DNA of 64,000 bases, taken from the NCBI RefSeq assembly GCF_000383475.1, contig NZ_KB911459.1, positions 1,130,467 to 1,194,466 on the forward strand, in the 5' to 3' direction. Source of the DNA: Microbacterium sp. 11MF (GTDB lineage Bacteria > Actinomycetota > Actinomycetes > Actinomycetales > Microbacteriaceae). Numbering within the stretch: position 1 is the first letter of the stretch; each line of letters opens with the position of its first letter. The position numbers were made by a program, and so were the translations under genes. Under the pieces are notes generated by a model. The model searched no databases. It was given only the letters and a program-made list of their open reading frames with translations, and was not told the origin of the DNA. This document shows, one piece after another, positions 48,329 through 57,337 of this stretch.

Positions 48329-49588
48329 TCAGGACCGGATCTGCCCGGCGCCCCGCGCCAACCACTTCGTGGTCGTCAGTTCGGGCAGCCCCATGGGCCC
48401 TCGGGCGTGGAGCTTCTGGGTCGAGATCCCCACCTCGGCGCCGAAGCCGAACTCTCCCCCGTCGGTGAACCGGGTCGACGCGTTGACCATCACGACGGCG
48501 GCATCCACTTCGGCCAGGAACCGTTCGGCGACGTCGTCGTCGGTCGTGATGATCGATTCGGTGTGCTGCGTCGAGTATCGCCGGATGTGAGCCAGCGCGT
48601 CGTCGAGGTCGTCGACGACGCGGATCGAGATGTCGAGGCTCATGTGCTCGGTGGCCCAGTCCTCGTCGGTCGCGGGTACGACATCCCGACCGAAGGATGC
48701 CGCGGCGGCATCGCCGTGGACGGTCACGCCGCGTTCCTGCAGAGCCTCGATGACGGAGGGCAGGAGACGGGATGCCGCATCGCGGTGCACGAGGACGGTC
48801 TCCACCGCATTGCAGACACTCGGACGCTGCACCTTCGCGTTGACGACGATGTCGGTCGCCCAGTCCAGCGGTGCGGTCGCGTCGAGGACGATGTGCACGA
48901 CGCCGGCACCGGTTTCGATGACGGGGACGGAGGACTCGGTGACGACGGTCTCGATGAGCTGCGCGCTCCCCCGCGGCACTAGGACGTCGACGAGGCCGCG
49001 CGCCCGCATGAGGGCCCGCGCACCATCGCGACCGAAGTCGTCGACGGTCTGGATCGCCTCGGGGTCGACGCCGGCGTCGGCGAGAGCGCCCCTCATCACC
49101 GAGATCAGCGCCGCATTGGTCGACTGCGCAGCACTCCCCCCTCGCAACACCACCGCGTTCCCCGAACGGAGCGCGAGAGCGGCGATGTCGACGGTCACGT
49201 TGGGACGCGCCTCGTAGATCGACCCGATCACACCGAACGGCACGGAGACCTTCTGCAGGTGCAGCCCGTTGTCGAGGACGCGGTCGTCGAGGACGCGTCC
49301 GACGGGGTCGGGCAGCTGGGCGACGTCGCGCACCGCCGTCGCGAGGGCCGCGACCCGACTGCCGTCGAGGGTGAGCCGGTCGATGAGCCCCGTCGTGAGG
49401 CCGTCAGCTCGCCCGCGCGAGACGTCGTCGGCGTTCGCTTCGACGATCTCGTCGACGTTCGCATCGATGGCCTCGGCGATCGAACGCAGGAGGGCGGTCT
49501 TGGCGGCATCCGTCAGCAGTCCCAGCGACCGCGAGGCGGTCCGCGCCGAATGCATGCGCTCCTGGGGCGTGGCAGCGGTGATCGTCAT
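48329..49588 (-). CDS. proA: Gamma-glutamyl phosphate reductase
   Basis: A 419-residue NADPH-dependent enzyme that reduces gamma-glutamyl phosphate to the semialdehyde in proline biosynthesis. GVIGSIYEARPNVTVDIAAL, VVLRGGSAAQSTN and the catalytic Cys in RPSVCNAVETVLVH are clear. The C-terminal FGFGAEVGISTQKLHARGP is intact. TAGACT ends six bases before the ATG, so proA has its own leaderless promoter although proB lies just upstream. Confidence 0.97.
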   Translation of the reverse strand: MTITAATPQERMHSARTASRSLGLLTDAAKTALLRSIAEAIDANVDEIVEANADDVSRGRADGLTTGLIDRLTLDGSRVAALATAVRDVAQLPDPVGRVLDDRVLDNGLHLQKVSVPFGVIGSIYEARPNVTVDIAALALRSGNAVVLRGGSAAQSTNAALISVMRGALADAGVDPEAIQTVDDFGRDGARALMRARGLVDVLVPRGSAQLIETVVTESSVPVIETGAGVVHIVLDATAPLDWATDIVVNAKVQRPSVCNAVETVLVHRDAASRLLPSVIEALQERGVTVHGDAAAASFGRDVVPATDEDWATEHMSLDISIRVVDDLDDALAHIRRYSTQHTESIITTDDDVAERFLAEVDAAVVMVNASTRFTDGGEFGFGAEVGISTQKLHARGPMGLPELTTTKWLARGAGQIRS

Positions 49589-49594
49589 CCGCCA

Positions 49595-49600
49595 AGTCTA
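49595..49600 (-). promoter_or_regulatory. -10 box, leaderless proA
   Basis: TAGACT (minus strand) ends six bases before the proA ATG, in the 39-base gap after proB. Confidence 0.55.
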
Positions 49601-49627
49601 GGGCGGCGGATGCCGGGTCTCAGCGTC

Positions 49628-50458
49628 TCAAGCGCCGTCGACCCGCACCGGAGCGGTAGTCACGGGAGCGGCGGGTTGGGGGTTCGGTGCGAACCAGGTG
49701 CCCACCTGTTCGCCCCGCAGGGCGTCGTGCACGAGGTCGGCGCTCGTGACGAGCACCGCGATCCCGGCGGATGCTGCCAGCCGAGCGGCCGAGGCCTTCG
49801 TCGCCGCTCCGCCCGTGCCGACACTGTTCACCACGACGGACCCGAACTGATAGCCCGACAGATCGTCGCCGTACGCGACGTCGATGATCGGGGTGGCGCC
49901 CGGCTCGTCCGGCGGGCGCGTGTAGAGAGTCTCGATGTCGCTCAGGAGCACGAGGGCGTCGGCGCCCACGAGCTGAGCCACGAGGGCCGCCAGTCGGTCG
50001 TTGTCACCGAAGCGGATCTCGTGGGTCGCGACGGTATCGTTCTCGTTGACGATCGGGAGGATGCGCAGGCCCAGGAGGCGTTCCATGGCCCGTCGGGCGT
50101 TGGAACGGTGCGTCGGGTTCTCGAGGTCCCCCGCGGTCAGGAGCACCTGCCCGGCGACGATGTCGAAGGGCCGAAGGGCCTCCTGGTAGCGGTAGATCAG
50201 GACGTTCTGCCCGACGGCGGCCGCGGCCTGCTGCGTCGCGAGGTCGCTCGGACGGGCGTCGAGCAGCAGGAACGGCATCCCGGTCGCGATCGCACCGGAG
50301 GACACCAGGACGACCTCGGTCCCGCGGGCGTGCGCCTCGGCCAGGGCATCGACGATCGGCCCGATCTTCTCCGCGTTCTCACCGCTGATGGACGACGAGC
50401 CCACCTTGACGACGACGCGGCGTGCGCCGGCGAGCCCGGCACGGTCCTGCAGCGTCAC
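49628..50458 (-). CDS. proB: Glutamate 5-kinase
   Basis: A 276-residue amino-acid kinase that phosphorylates glutamate for proline synthesis. [51 protein letters not shown] and [17 protein letters not shown] are the family motifs. It is the short form without the C-terminal PUA domain. The ATG overlaps the obgE stop by four bases, so proB is translated with obgE. Confidence 0.96.
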   Translation of the reverse strand: MTLQDRAGLAGARRVVVKVGSSSISGENAEKIGPIVDALAEAHARGTEVVLVSSGAIATGMPFLLLDARPSDLATQQAAAAVGQNVLIYRYQEALRPFDIVAGQVLLTAGDLENPTHRSNARRAMERLLGLRILPIVNENDTVATHEIRFGDNDRLAALVAQLVGADALVLLSDIETLYTRPPDEPGATPIIDVAYGDDLSGYQFGSVVVNSVGTGGAATKASAARLAASAGIAVLVTSADLVHDALRGEQVGTWFAPNPQPAAPVTTAPVRVDGA

Positions 50459-51963
50459 GACTCGTCCTCGTCCTCCCCGCGCGTCGCAGCGATCCGCTCG
50501 GACTCGAGCTCGGCGCGCGCCTCGGCCTTGGCATCCATCCGCTCGTGATAGCGATCACGGCGCTGCGAGGTCGTGCGACGGGGGTTCAGGTCGAGTCGGG
50601 GATCCGTGCCACGCGGCGCGGTCATGAGCTCGGCTGCGGAGCCGAGCGAGGGGTGCCAGTCGAAGACGATCCCGTCGCCGGCGCCGATGACGACCGTCGA
50701 CCCGGCCTGCGCACCGGCCTTGAAGAGGCCGTCCTCCACGCCGAGCTTCTCGAGGCGGTCGGCCAGGAAGCCGACGGCCTCTTCGTTCTGGAAGTCCGTC
50801 TGCTGCACCCACCGCACCGGCTTGTCGCCGAGGATGCGGTAGATGTTGCCGTAGGTGCCACCCTCGACGCGGATCTCGAAGTCCTTCTTCGTTCCCTGCG
50901 GGCGGATGACGACGCGCTCGGGAGCGGGCGCCGCGGCCAGCGCCGCCCGGTGCTCCTCGACGATCTCACCGAGGGCGAACGTCAGCTGACGGAGGCCGTC
51001 GCGGCTGACCGTCGAGATGTCGAAGACACGGAATCCGCGCTGCTCGAGCTCAGGGCGAACGAGATCTGCGAGCTCCTTCGCCTCGGGCACGTCGAGCTTG
51101 TTCAGCGCGACGAGCTGCGGGCGTTCGAGCAGCGGAATCTGCCCCTCGGGAACGGGGTAGGCGGCGAGCTCGGCCAGGATCACGTCGAGGTCGCTGATGG
51201 GGTCGCGACCGGGCTCCAGCGTCGCGCAATCGAGCACGTGGACGAGGGCCGTGCAACGCTCGACGTGGCGGAGGAACTCGAGCCCGAGGCCCTTGCCCTC
51301 GCTCGCGCCTTCGATCAGCCCGGGGACGTCGGCCACGGTGTAGCGGGCATCGCCGGCCTGGACGACACCGAGGTTCGGGTGCAGCGTCGTGAACGGGTAG
51401 TCGGCGATCTTGGGCCGCGCCGCCGAGATGGCCGCGATGAGGCTCGACTTGCCGGCCGACGGGAACCCGACCAGAGCCACGTCAGCAACGGTCTTCAGCT
51501 CGAGCTGAACGTCGCCCTCCCACCCCGGGGTACCCAGGAGTGCGAATCCGGGCGCCTTGCGCTTCGGGTTCGCGAGCGCCGCGTTGCCGAGACCACCCTG
51601 GCCGCCGGGGGCGACGACGAAGCGGATGCCGGGCGTCGCCATGTCGACGAGAACCTCACCGGTCTCGTCCTTGACGACGGTTCCGACGGGCACCTGGAGC
51701 TCGAGCGGCTCGCCCTGGGCTCCGGAGCGGTGGTCTCCCATGCCGAAGCCGCCGTTACCGGCGGAACGGTGCGGCGAGTGGTGGTACGAGAGCAGGGTGG
51801 TGACCTGGGGGTCGGACACGAGGATGATGTCGCCGCCGTGCCCGCCGTTGCCGCCGTCAGGACCGGCGAGAGGCTTGAACTTCTCGCGCTTCACGGACAC
51901 GCAGCCGTTGCCGCCCTTGCCTGCGCTCAAATGCAGCGTCACGCGATCGACGAACGTCACCAT
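50455..51963 (-). CDS. obgE: GTPase ObgE/CgtA
   Basis: A 502-residue ribosome-associated GTPase for late 50S assembly and stress control. The Gly-rich OBG domain comes first ([27 protein letters not shown]). The G domain follows ([23 protein letters not shown]), and the actinobacterial OCT domain last ([20 protein letters not shown]). A charged tail ends the protein. The ATG at 51963 has AGGAGA seven bases upstream. It follows rpmA after a hairpin terminator. Confidence 0.97.
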   Translation of the reverse strand: MVTFVDRVTLHLSAGKGGNGCVSVKREKFKPLAGPDGGNGGHGGDIILVSDPQVTTLLSYHHSPHRSAGNGGFGMGDHRSGAQGEPLELQVPVGTVVKDETGEVLVDMATPGIRFVVAPGGQGGLGNAALANPKRKAPGFALLGTPGWEGDVQLELKTVADVALVGFPSAGKSSLIAAISAARPKIADYPFTTLHPNLGVVQAGDARYTVADVPGLIEGASEGKGLGLEFLRHVERCTALVHVLDCATLEPGRDPISDLDVILAELAAYPVPEGQIPLLERPQLVALNKLDVPEAKELADLVRPELEQRGFRVFDISTVSRDGLRQLTFALGEIVEEHRAALAAAPAPERVVIRPQGTKKDFEIRVEGGTYGNIYRILGDKPVRWVQQTDFQNEEAVGFLADRLEKLGVEDGLFKAGAQAGSTVVIGAGDGIVFDWHPSLGSAAELMTAPRGTDPRLDLNPRRTTSQRRDRYHERMDAKAEARAELESERIAATRGEDEDES

Positions 51964-51999
51964 GCGGTGTCTCCTGACGGGGAAGCCGACCACGGTCGG

Positions 52000-52037
52000 C
52001 GGGGAAAAAGAGAGGGGCGGGCCGCAGCCCGCCCCTC
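52000..52037 (-). terminator. Terminator after rpmA
   Basis: On the minus strand GAGGGGCGGGC-TGCG-GCCCGCCCCTC forms an 11-bp stem followed by TCTTTTTCCCC. It lies between rpmA and obgE and should end or reduce transcription from the ribosomal genes into obgE-proB. Confidence 0.88.
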
Positions 52038-52055
52038 GTCAAGGATTGTGTGTGG

Positions 52056-52313
52056 TCACTCAGCGACCGGCACGATGTTGACGACCTTGCGGCCGCCCTT
52101 CGTGCCGAACTCGACCGCACCGGCGGCCAGAGCGAACAGCGTGTCGTCGCCACCGCGGCCGACATCGGCGCCGGGGTGGAAGTGGGTGCCGCGCTGACGG
52201 ACGATGATCTCGCCGGCGAGGACCTTCTGACCACCGAACCGCTTCACGCCGAGGCGCTGTGCGTTGGAGTCACGACCGTTACGGGTGGAGCTTGCGCCCT
52301 TTTTGTGTGCCAT
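52056..52313 (-). CDS. rpmA: 50S ribosomal protein L27
   Basis: An 85-residue L27. The N-terminus [20 protein letters not shown] reaches the peptidyl-transferase centre; [18 protein letters not shown] is also diagnostic. It begins directly with AHKKG, without the cleavable extension of Firmicutes. It is the second gene of rplU-rpmA. Confidence 0.98.
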   Translation of the reverse strand: MAHKKGASSTRNGRDSNAQRLGVKRFGGQKVLAGEIIVRQRGTHFHPGADVGRGGDDTLFALAAGAVEFGTKGGRKVVNIVPVAE

Positions 52314-52334
52314 CTCTCGTGTCCTCTCGGCTAC

Positions 52335-52643
52335 TTACTTGATGCCGGTGATCTTGACGCGCGTGAGGTCCTGGCGGTGGCCCTGGCGCTTCTTGTAGCC
52401 GGTCTTGTTCTTGAACTTCTGGATGATGATCTTCGGACCACGCTCTTCGCCGACGACCTCGGCGGTGACCTTGACCTTGGCGAGCTTGTCGGCGTCGGTC
52501 GTCACGGCGTCGCCGTCGACGAACAGGACGGCGGGGAGCTCGATCTTGTCGCCGATCTTGGCCGACTGACGGTCGAGGACGACGATCGTTCCGACCTGAA
52601 CCTTCTCCTGACGGCCACCGGCGCGCACAACTGCGTAAACCAC
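52335..52643 (-). CDS. rplU: 50S ribosomal protein L21
   Basis: A 102-residue L21 with [20 protein letters not shown] at the start and [18 protein letters not shown] at the end, both typical. It starts at GTG (52643) with AAGG six bases upstream. The promoter lies about 115 bases upstream, so it has a long leader. Confidence 0.98.
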   Translation of the reverse strand: MVYAVVRAGGRQEKVQVGTIVVLDRQSAKIGDKIELPAVLFVDGDAVTTDADKLAKVKVTAEVVGEERGPKIIIQKFKNKTGYKKRQGHRQDLTRVKITGIK

Positions 52644-52764
52644 TTCACACCTTGTTTCTTCTGTGGAGCGCACGGCTCCGATTGTCTGATGAGACTGGAA
52701 GTCATGGTGCGGAAGCCAGGCTCTGCATCGCAACTGCCTGCGACACGTGACGCACCAAGGGACC

Positions 52765-52793
52765 AGAATACCCGATCCCCGCAGTGAGGGCAA
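52765..52793 (-). promoter_or_regulatory. Promoter of rplU-rpmA
   Basis: On the minus strand TTGCCC (-35, 52793-52788) and TATTCT (-10, 52770-52765) are separated by exactly 17 bases, the best two-box promoter in the window. The start would be near 52758, leaving a leader of about 115 bases. Confidence 0.7.
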
Positions 52794-52842
52794 AAGCGAC
52801 CCCCGGCGCGTCGCGCGCGGTCCCGCCCGGGACGCGCCCGCC

Positions 52843-52848
52843 TAAGAT
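52843..52848 (+). promoter_or_regulatory. -10 box, leaderless DUF4031 gene
   Basis: TAAGAT ends six bases before the ATG at 52855. Confidence 0.55.
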
Positions 52849-52854
52849 CGGCGG

Positions 52855-53127
52855 ATGACCGTTCTCGTCGACTCCGCGATGTGGCCCGCCCACGGCAGGC
52901 TGTGGGCCCACCTGGTCTCGGACAGCGACCTGGATGAGCTGCACGCCTTCGCGGCGACCCACGGCATCCCGCCGCGTGCATTCGATCGTGACCACTACGA
53001 CGTCCCGGAGGACGCGATCGCGCGCCTGGTCGCCGGCGGCGCCGAGCAGGTCGGCGCGCACGAGCTCGTGCGCCGACTGATCGCCTCGGGACTGCGCGTC
53101 ACCGCCCGCCAACGTCGGGGGCGGTGA
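52855..53127 (+). CDS. DUF4031 domain-containing protein
   Basis: A 90-residue protein of the DUF4031 family: TVLVDSAMWPAHGRLWAHLV, SDLDELHAFAATHGIPPRAF, and DRDHYDVPEDAIARLVAGGA cover the whole conserved domain. The function is unknown. It is leaderless by its -10 spacing and runs convergently into rne with nine bases between the stops. Confidence 0.9.
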   Translation: MTVLVDSAMWPAHGRLWAHLVSDSDLDELHAFAATHGIPPRAFDRDHYDVPEDAIARLVAGGAEQVGAHELVRRLIASGLRVTARQRRGR

Positions 53128-53136
53128 CGCGCCGGA

Positions 53137-55554
53137 TCAGTCCTCCGGAGCCGTCTGGACGGGTGTGCCCGTGAGGGCGGCCGTCGTCACACGACGGCGC
53201 GCGCGGCCCTGACCCGGAGCCTTCGGCTCGGGGAGCGCCTCGAGGACCGAGTCGAGCAGACGATCGGCATCGGTCTTCGGCGCGGCATCCGCCTTCTTGC
53301 GACGGGGACGCTTGGCGCGCTCGGGCCGCTCGGCGACCTGCTCCTCCGCAGCGGCCGCGGCCGCCTCCTCGTGAGGCTGAATGGTGGATGCCGCGATCTG
53401 CGCGAGCGCGGACTTCACACCCTCCGTGATGACGTGGGTGTGGCCGGGTGCCGCGGCGGGGGCGTTTGCGCCCTGGTTCTGCGACGAACCGCTGTTCTGG
53501 CGCGGACGACGGTTGTTCCCGTTGTTGCCACCGTTGCCGTTGCCCCGGTCGCCGCCCGAGGAGCGGTGCTTGACGACGGGGTCGTGGTGGACGATGACGC
53601 CTCGACCGGCGCACACCTCGCACGCCTCGCTGAACGTCTCGAGCAGGCCGAGGCCGATCTTCTTGCGGGTCATCTGGACGAGGCCGAGCGAGGTGACCTC
53701 GGCGACCTGGTGCTTCGTCCGGTCGCGGCTCAGGCACTCGACGAGGCGGCGGAGGACGAGGTCGCGGTTGGACTCGAGCACCATGTCGATGAAGTCGACG
53801 ACGATGATGCCGCCGATGTCGCGAAGGCGCAGCTGGCGGACGATCTCCTCCGCGGCCTCGAGGTTGTTCTTCGTGACCGTCTCTTCGAGGTTTCCGCCGG
53901 TGCCGACGAACTTGCCGGTGTTGACGTCGACGACCGTCATCGCCTCGGTGCGGTCGATGACGAGGGAACCACCGGAGGGCAGCCAGACCTTGCGGTCCAG
54001 CGCCTTCTCGATCTGCTCGGTGACGCGGAAGACGTCGAACGGGTCCTGCTCGCCCTCGTACTTCTCGATGCGCTCGAGCAGGTCGGGAGCGACGCCCGTC
54101 AGGTACGACGTGATGGTCTCGTATGCCTCGTCGCCCTGGATGAGCATCTTGCGGAAGTCCTCGTTGAAGACATCGCGGACGATCTTGACCAGAAGGTCGG
54201 GCTCCGAATGCAGGAGCGCGGGAGCCTGCCCGGTCTGCGCCTGCGTGCTGATGTGCTCCCACTGCGAGGTGAGCCGCTGGACGTCCCGCGTCAGCTGCTC
54301 CTCGGTCGCGCCCTCGGCGGCCGTGCGCACGATGACGCCGGACGACTCCGGGAGGACCTCCTTGAGGATCTTCTTCAGGCGAGCACGCTCGGTGTCGGGG
54401 AGCTTCCGGGAGATGCCGTTCATGGCGCCGCCGGGAACGTACACGAGGTAGCGACCCGGAAGGGAGATCTGGCTCGTCAGGCGGGCGCCCTTGTGGCCGA
54501 CGGGGTCCTTCGTGACCTGCACGAGGACGCGGTCGCCGGACTTGAGTGCCAGTTCGATCCGGCGCGGCTGGTTGCCGGTCTCGACGGCATCCCAGTCGAC
54601 CTCGCCGGAGTACAGCACGGCGTTGCGGCCGCGACCGATGTCGACGAAGGCCGCCTCCATGCTGGGGAGGACGTTCTGCACGCGACCGAGGTACACGTTG
54701 CCGATGAGCGACGCATCCTGGTTGCGGGCGACGTAGTGCTCGACGAGGACGTTGTCCTCGAGCACGCCGATCTGGATGCGACCGCCGCGCGAGCGGACGA
54801 TCATGTCGCGATCGACGGACTCGCGGCGGGCGAGGAACTCGGCCTCGGTGACGACGGCGCGGCGACGACCGGCTTCGCGCCCATCGCGACGGCGCTGCTT
54901 CTTGGCTTCGAGTCGCGTGGATCCCTTGATCCGCTGCGGCTCGGTGATGACCTCGACGGCGCGGCGGCGGGGCGCGACCGGCTCGTCGTTCTGCTCGACG
55001 GCGTTGCCACCGCGACGACGGTTGCGACGACGCGAGCTGCCGCCGGACTCGGCGGACGGCTCATCACGGTCGTCACGCCCACGGTCGTCCCGGCCGCGGT
55101 CGTCCCGGTCGCGCTCGTCGCGCGCCGCAGCCGGCAACGGCGGGACCTCGGGGGCGTAGAAGTGGAGGGCCGTCGACACGGCCGAGACGAACTGTTCGGG
55201 CAGGAGCCCGAGGCTCACCGCCGTCGGGATCGTCGGCTCGGCAGGCTGCTCCGGCTCAGCGGGCTTCTGCGGCTCGGCAGGCTTCTCCGGCTCGGCGGGC
55301 TGCTCGGGCTCGGCAGGCTTCTCCGGCTCGGCGGGCTGCTCGGGCTCGGCAGGCTGCTCGGCCTCTGCGGACGGAGCGTCTTCCGTCGGCTCCTCGGGAC
55401 CGGAGGACTGGACGTGCTGCTCGGGCTCGACCTGCTGCTCGAGCTGAGCTGCATCCTGATCGGACGACGCCACCTCGGCGGTCTGGTCGGCCGTGGCCGT
55501 CAGATCCCCATCGATCGCGTCGGTCGCTGTCGTGTCGTTCGTGTCATCTGCCAT
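53137..55554 (-). CDS. rne: Ribonuclease E/G
   Basis: An 805-residue endoribonuclease for mRNA decay and rRNA processing. Residues 1-110 are acidic and disordered with Pro-Ala-Glu-Pro repeats. Basic regions (RRRNRRRGG) follow at about 170-230. The S1-like domain (EDNVLVEHYVARNQDASLIG and YLGRVQNVLPSMEAAFVDIG) runs to about 370. The catalytic DNase I-like part has VVDVNTGKFVG and VVDFIDM with the metal-binding aspartates, and the zinc link is CEVCAGRG. A Gly/Asn-rich and basic tail ends the protein. The N- and C-terminal extensions flank the core as in other actinobacterial RNase E. Confidence 0.95.
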   Translation of the reverse strand: MADDTNDTTATDAIDGDLTATADQTAEVASSDQDAAQLEQQVEPEQHVQSSGPEEPTEDAPSAEAEQPAEPEQPAEPEKPAEPEQPAEPEKPAEPQKPAEPEQPAEPTIPTAVSLGLLPEQFVSAVSTALHFYAPEVPPLPAAARDERDRDDRGRDDRGRDDRDEPSAESGGSSRRRNRRRGGNAVEQNDEPVAPRRRAVEVITEPQRIKGSTRLEAKKQRRRDGREAGRRRAVVTEAEFLARRESVDRDMIVRSRGGRIQIGVLEDNVLVEHYVARNQDASLIGNVYLGRVQNVLPSMEAAFVDIGRGRNAVLYSGEVDWDAVETGNQPRRIELALKSGDRVLVQVTKDPVGHKGARLTSQISLPGRYLVYVPGGAMNGISRKLPDTERARLKKILKEVLPESSGVIVRTAAEGATEEQLTRDVQRLTSQWEHISTQAQTGQAPALLHSEPDLLVKIVRDVFNEDFRKMLIQGDEAYETITSYLTGVAPDLLERIEKYEGEQDPFDVFRVTEQIEKALDRKVWLPSGGSLVIDRTEAMTVVDVNTGKFVGTGGNLEETVTKNNLEAAEEIVRQLRLRDIGGIIVVDFIDMVLESNRDLVLRRLVECLSRDRTKHQVAEVTSLGLVQMTRKKIGLGLLETFSEACEVCAGRGVIVHHDPVVKHRSSGGDRGNGNGGNNGNNRRPRQNSGSSQNQGANAPAAAPGHTHVITEGVKSALAQIAASTIQPHEEAAAAAAEEQVAERPERAKRPRRKKADAAPKTDADRLLDSVLEALPEPKAPGQGRARRRVTTAALTGTPVQTAPED
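55271..55342. repeat. Tandem 36-bp repeat in rne
   Basis: Two exact 36-bp copies (55271-55306 and 55307-55342) lie in a longer degenerate run of about 55230-55362. They encode the EPEQPAEPEKPA repeats of the RNase E N-terminus. The copy number may vary between strains. Confidence 0.9.
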
Positions 55555-55853
55555 CTCTGGCCTACTCCCAGCCGACGGCCCCGCGTGCCGTCCGGCGAAA
55601 ATCGGGCGGCGACGCTCCGGTCTCGGAGGTGCCGCGAACTCATTCGGTCTGCAGCCGATCCCCGCACACTCGGCGGGGTGATGCTGCGCGGGCGTGATCG
55701 CCCGAAGTCTTCTGGTGACATCTTGGCGGCGCGGCCGCGGGGACGTCGAGCCCCATTATCCCACTACCCGGACCCGAACCGTGACCGGAGCTCTCCGATA
55801 TGCACGGCCGGCGCATCAGAAAGGTGATCAGTCCCGATGGGATAATCGCCGAC
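55555..55853. other. Divergent region between rne and VKOR gene
   Basis: The largest gap in the window (299 bases) holds no supported gene. On the minus strand GATAAT (55760-55755) may be the rne -10, giving a leader of about 190 bases in which RNase E autoregulation could act. On the plus strand GATAAT at 55841-55846 serves the VKOR gene. Several short G/C-rich inverted repeats are present. Confidence 0.5.
55841..55846 (+). promoter_or_regulatory. -10 box, leaderless VKOR gene
   Basis: GATAAT ends seven bases before the ATG at 55854. Confidence 0.5.
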
Positions 55854-56459
55854 ATGACCACGCGGACCCGCTCTCCCCGCCCGACCGTCTTCGCACTCTG
55901 GCTGATCTTTGCCGGCGTCGTGGGGTGGATCGCGGCGTTCGCACTGACCACCGAGAAGTTCTCGCTCCTCGAGAACCCCGGCTCGTCGGCATCCTGCGAC
56001 ATCAGCCTTCTCGTCCAGTGCGGGAAGAACCTCGACTCGGCCCAGGGGTCCGTGTTCGGGTTCCCGAACCCGATCCTCGGGCTCACCGGGTGGGTCGCTC
56101 CGATCGTGGTGGGTGCGGCGCTGCTGGCCGGGGCGCGCTTCGCGAAGTGGTTCTGGCTGCTGTTCGGGCTCGGCGTGACCGCTGCGTTCGCGTTCGTCCT
56201 CTGGCTCACCACGCAGAGCATCTTCGTGCTCGCCACCCTCTGCCCCTGGTGCATGGTGACGTGGTCTGTGACGATCCCGACGTTCTTCGCCGTCGCCGTC
56301 CACCTGGTCCGCGAAGGGGCGCTCCCGGCATCCGCCGCCGTCCGACGACGCGCGGACGCACTCATGCCCTGGACACCGCTCATGGCCATCGTGGCGTTCG
56401 CGGTGGTGGGCGTGATCGCTCAGGTGCGACTGGACTGGATCTCCGAGTTCACCCGCTGA
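55854..56459 (+). CDS. Vitamin K epoxide reductase family protein
   Basis: A 201-residue VKOR-family membrane protein that reoxidises DsbA-like proteins using menaquinone. It has four to five helices. The loop Cys pair is in SASCDISLLVQCGKNLDSAQ and the active-site CxxC is LCPWCMVTWS. SVFGFPNPILGLTGW is typical. In Actinobacteria VKOR replaces DsbB, so it should support disulfide formation of exported proteins; its DsbA partner is not adjacent. Its -10 spacing implies a leaderless mRNA. Confidence 0.93.
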   Translation: MTTRTRSPRPTVFALWLIFAGVVGWIAAFALTTEKFSLLENPGSSASCDISLLVQCGKNLDSAQGSVFGFPNPILGLTGWVAPIVVGAALLAGARFAKWFWLLFGLGVTAAFAFVLWLTTQSIFVLATLCPWCMVTWSVTIPTFFAVAVHLVREGALPASAAVRRRADALMPWTPLMAIVAFAVVGVIAQVRLDWISEFTR

Positions 56460-56466
56460 GACGACG

Positions 56467-56499
56467 ACGCGCCCGCCCCGGTGATCGGGACGGGCGCGT
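56467..56499. terminator. Bidirectional VKOR/ndk terminator
   Basis: acgcgcccgccccg pairs over 14 positions (one mismatch) with cgggacgggcgcgt around a five-base loop, between convergent genes. Confidence 0.75.
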
Positions 56500-56511
56500 G
56501 ACGACGTGTCG

Positions 56512-56928
56512 TCATTCGAACCAGATTGCGAGCTCCCGGTTCGCGGACTCGACGCTGTCGCTGCCGTGGACGAGGTTCTGTTGGACGGCGAGGCCCCAGT
56601 CGCGTCCGAAGTCCCCGCGGATCGTGCCGGGTGCGGCCGTCGTCGGGTCGGTGGTCCCCGCGAGCGAGCGGAAACCCTCGATGACGCGGTTGCCTGCGAG
56701 GCGGATCGCCACGGACGGGCCCGACATCATGAACTCGAGGAGCGGCTCATAGAACGGCTTGCCCTCGTGCTCGGCGTAGTGCTGCTCGAGGCGCTCGCGA
56801 TCGGGGTCGACGAGGCGGATGTCGACGAGCGAGTACCCCTTCGCCTCGATGCGGGCGAGGATCGCGCCGGTCAGTCCGCGCGCGACGCCGTCGGGCTTCA
56901 CGAGGACGAGTGTCTGTTCGGTGGCCAT
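56512..56928 (-). CDS. ndk: Nucleoside diphosphate kinase
   Basis: A 138-residue enzyme that balances NTP pools. It has TLVLVKPDGVARGLTGAILA at the N-terminus and NLVHGSDSVESANREL with the phosphorylated His. The length is standard. Its ATG lies one base after the DUF4233 stop, at the end of the ileS-folC-DUF4233-ndk operon. Confidence 0.98.
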   Translation of the reverse strand: MATEQTLVLVKPDGVARGLTGAILARIEAKGYSLVDIRLVDPDRERLEQHYAEHEGKPFYEPLLEFMMSGPSVAIRLAGNRVIEGFRSLAGTTDPTTAAPGTIRGDFGRDWGLAVQQNLVHGSDSVESANRELAIWFE

Positions 56929-56929
56929 G

Positions 56930-57337
56930 TCAGTCTCCGTTCTTCTCCGCCTCGGCGGCGAGTGTGGCGTTGCGCTCGTCGAGCGCGCCGCCCTTGATGG
57001 TGCCATACACGTACAACGCGCCGAAAACGGCGGCCGCGATCAGGACGGCCGGCACGAGAAACGCACCCAGGGCGACGACGACCTGCAGCAGTCCGCCGGC
57101 GATGACTCCCGCGCGATAACGGGTGAACGCACTGACGACGATCATCAGGATGCCGAGGGTGACACCACCCACGATCCCCCACCACGGCTCGATCCCCTGC
57201 GGAAGCGCACGGAGCCCGTAGACCGACAGGCCCGCGAGGAAGGCGACGATGGACTCGAAGCCGAGGATCACCGACAGGAGCGACTCGCGCGCGCCGCGCT
57301 GGCGGCGCGGACGGGGCGGACGCGGTGACCTGCTCAC
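56930..57337 (-). CDS. DUF4233 membrane protein
   Basis: A 135-residue protein with a basic N-terminus ([20 protein letters not shown]) and three to four hydrophobic helices (ILGFESIVAFLAGLSVYGL, GIVGGVTLGILMIVVSAF, LLQVVVALGAFLVPAVLIAA). It fits DUF4233, which is regularly placed between folC and ndk in Actinobacteria. The function is unknown. The GTG overlaps the folC stop by four bases. Confidence 0.9.
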   Translation of the reverse strand: MSRSPRPPRPRRQRGARESLLSVILGFESIVAFLAGLSVYGLRALPQGIEPWWGIVGGVTLGILMIVVSAFTRYRAGVIAGGLLQVVVALGAFLVPAVLIAAAVFGALYVYGTIKGGALDERNATLAAEAEKNGD

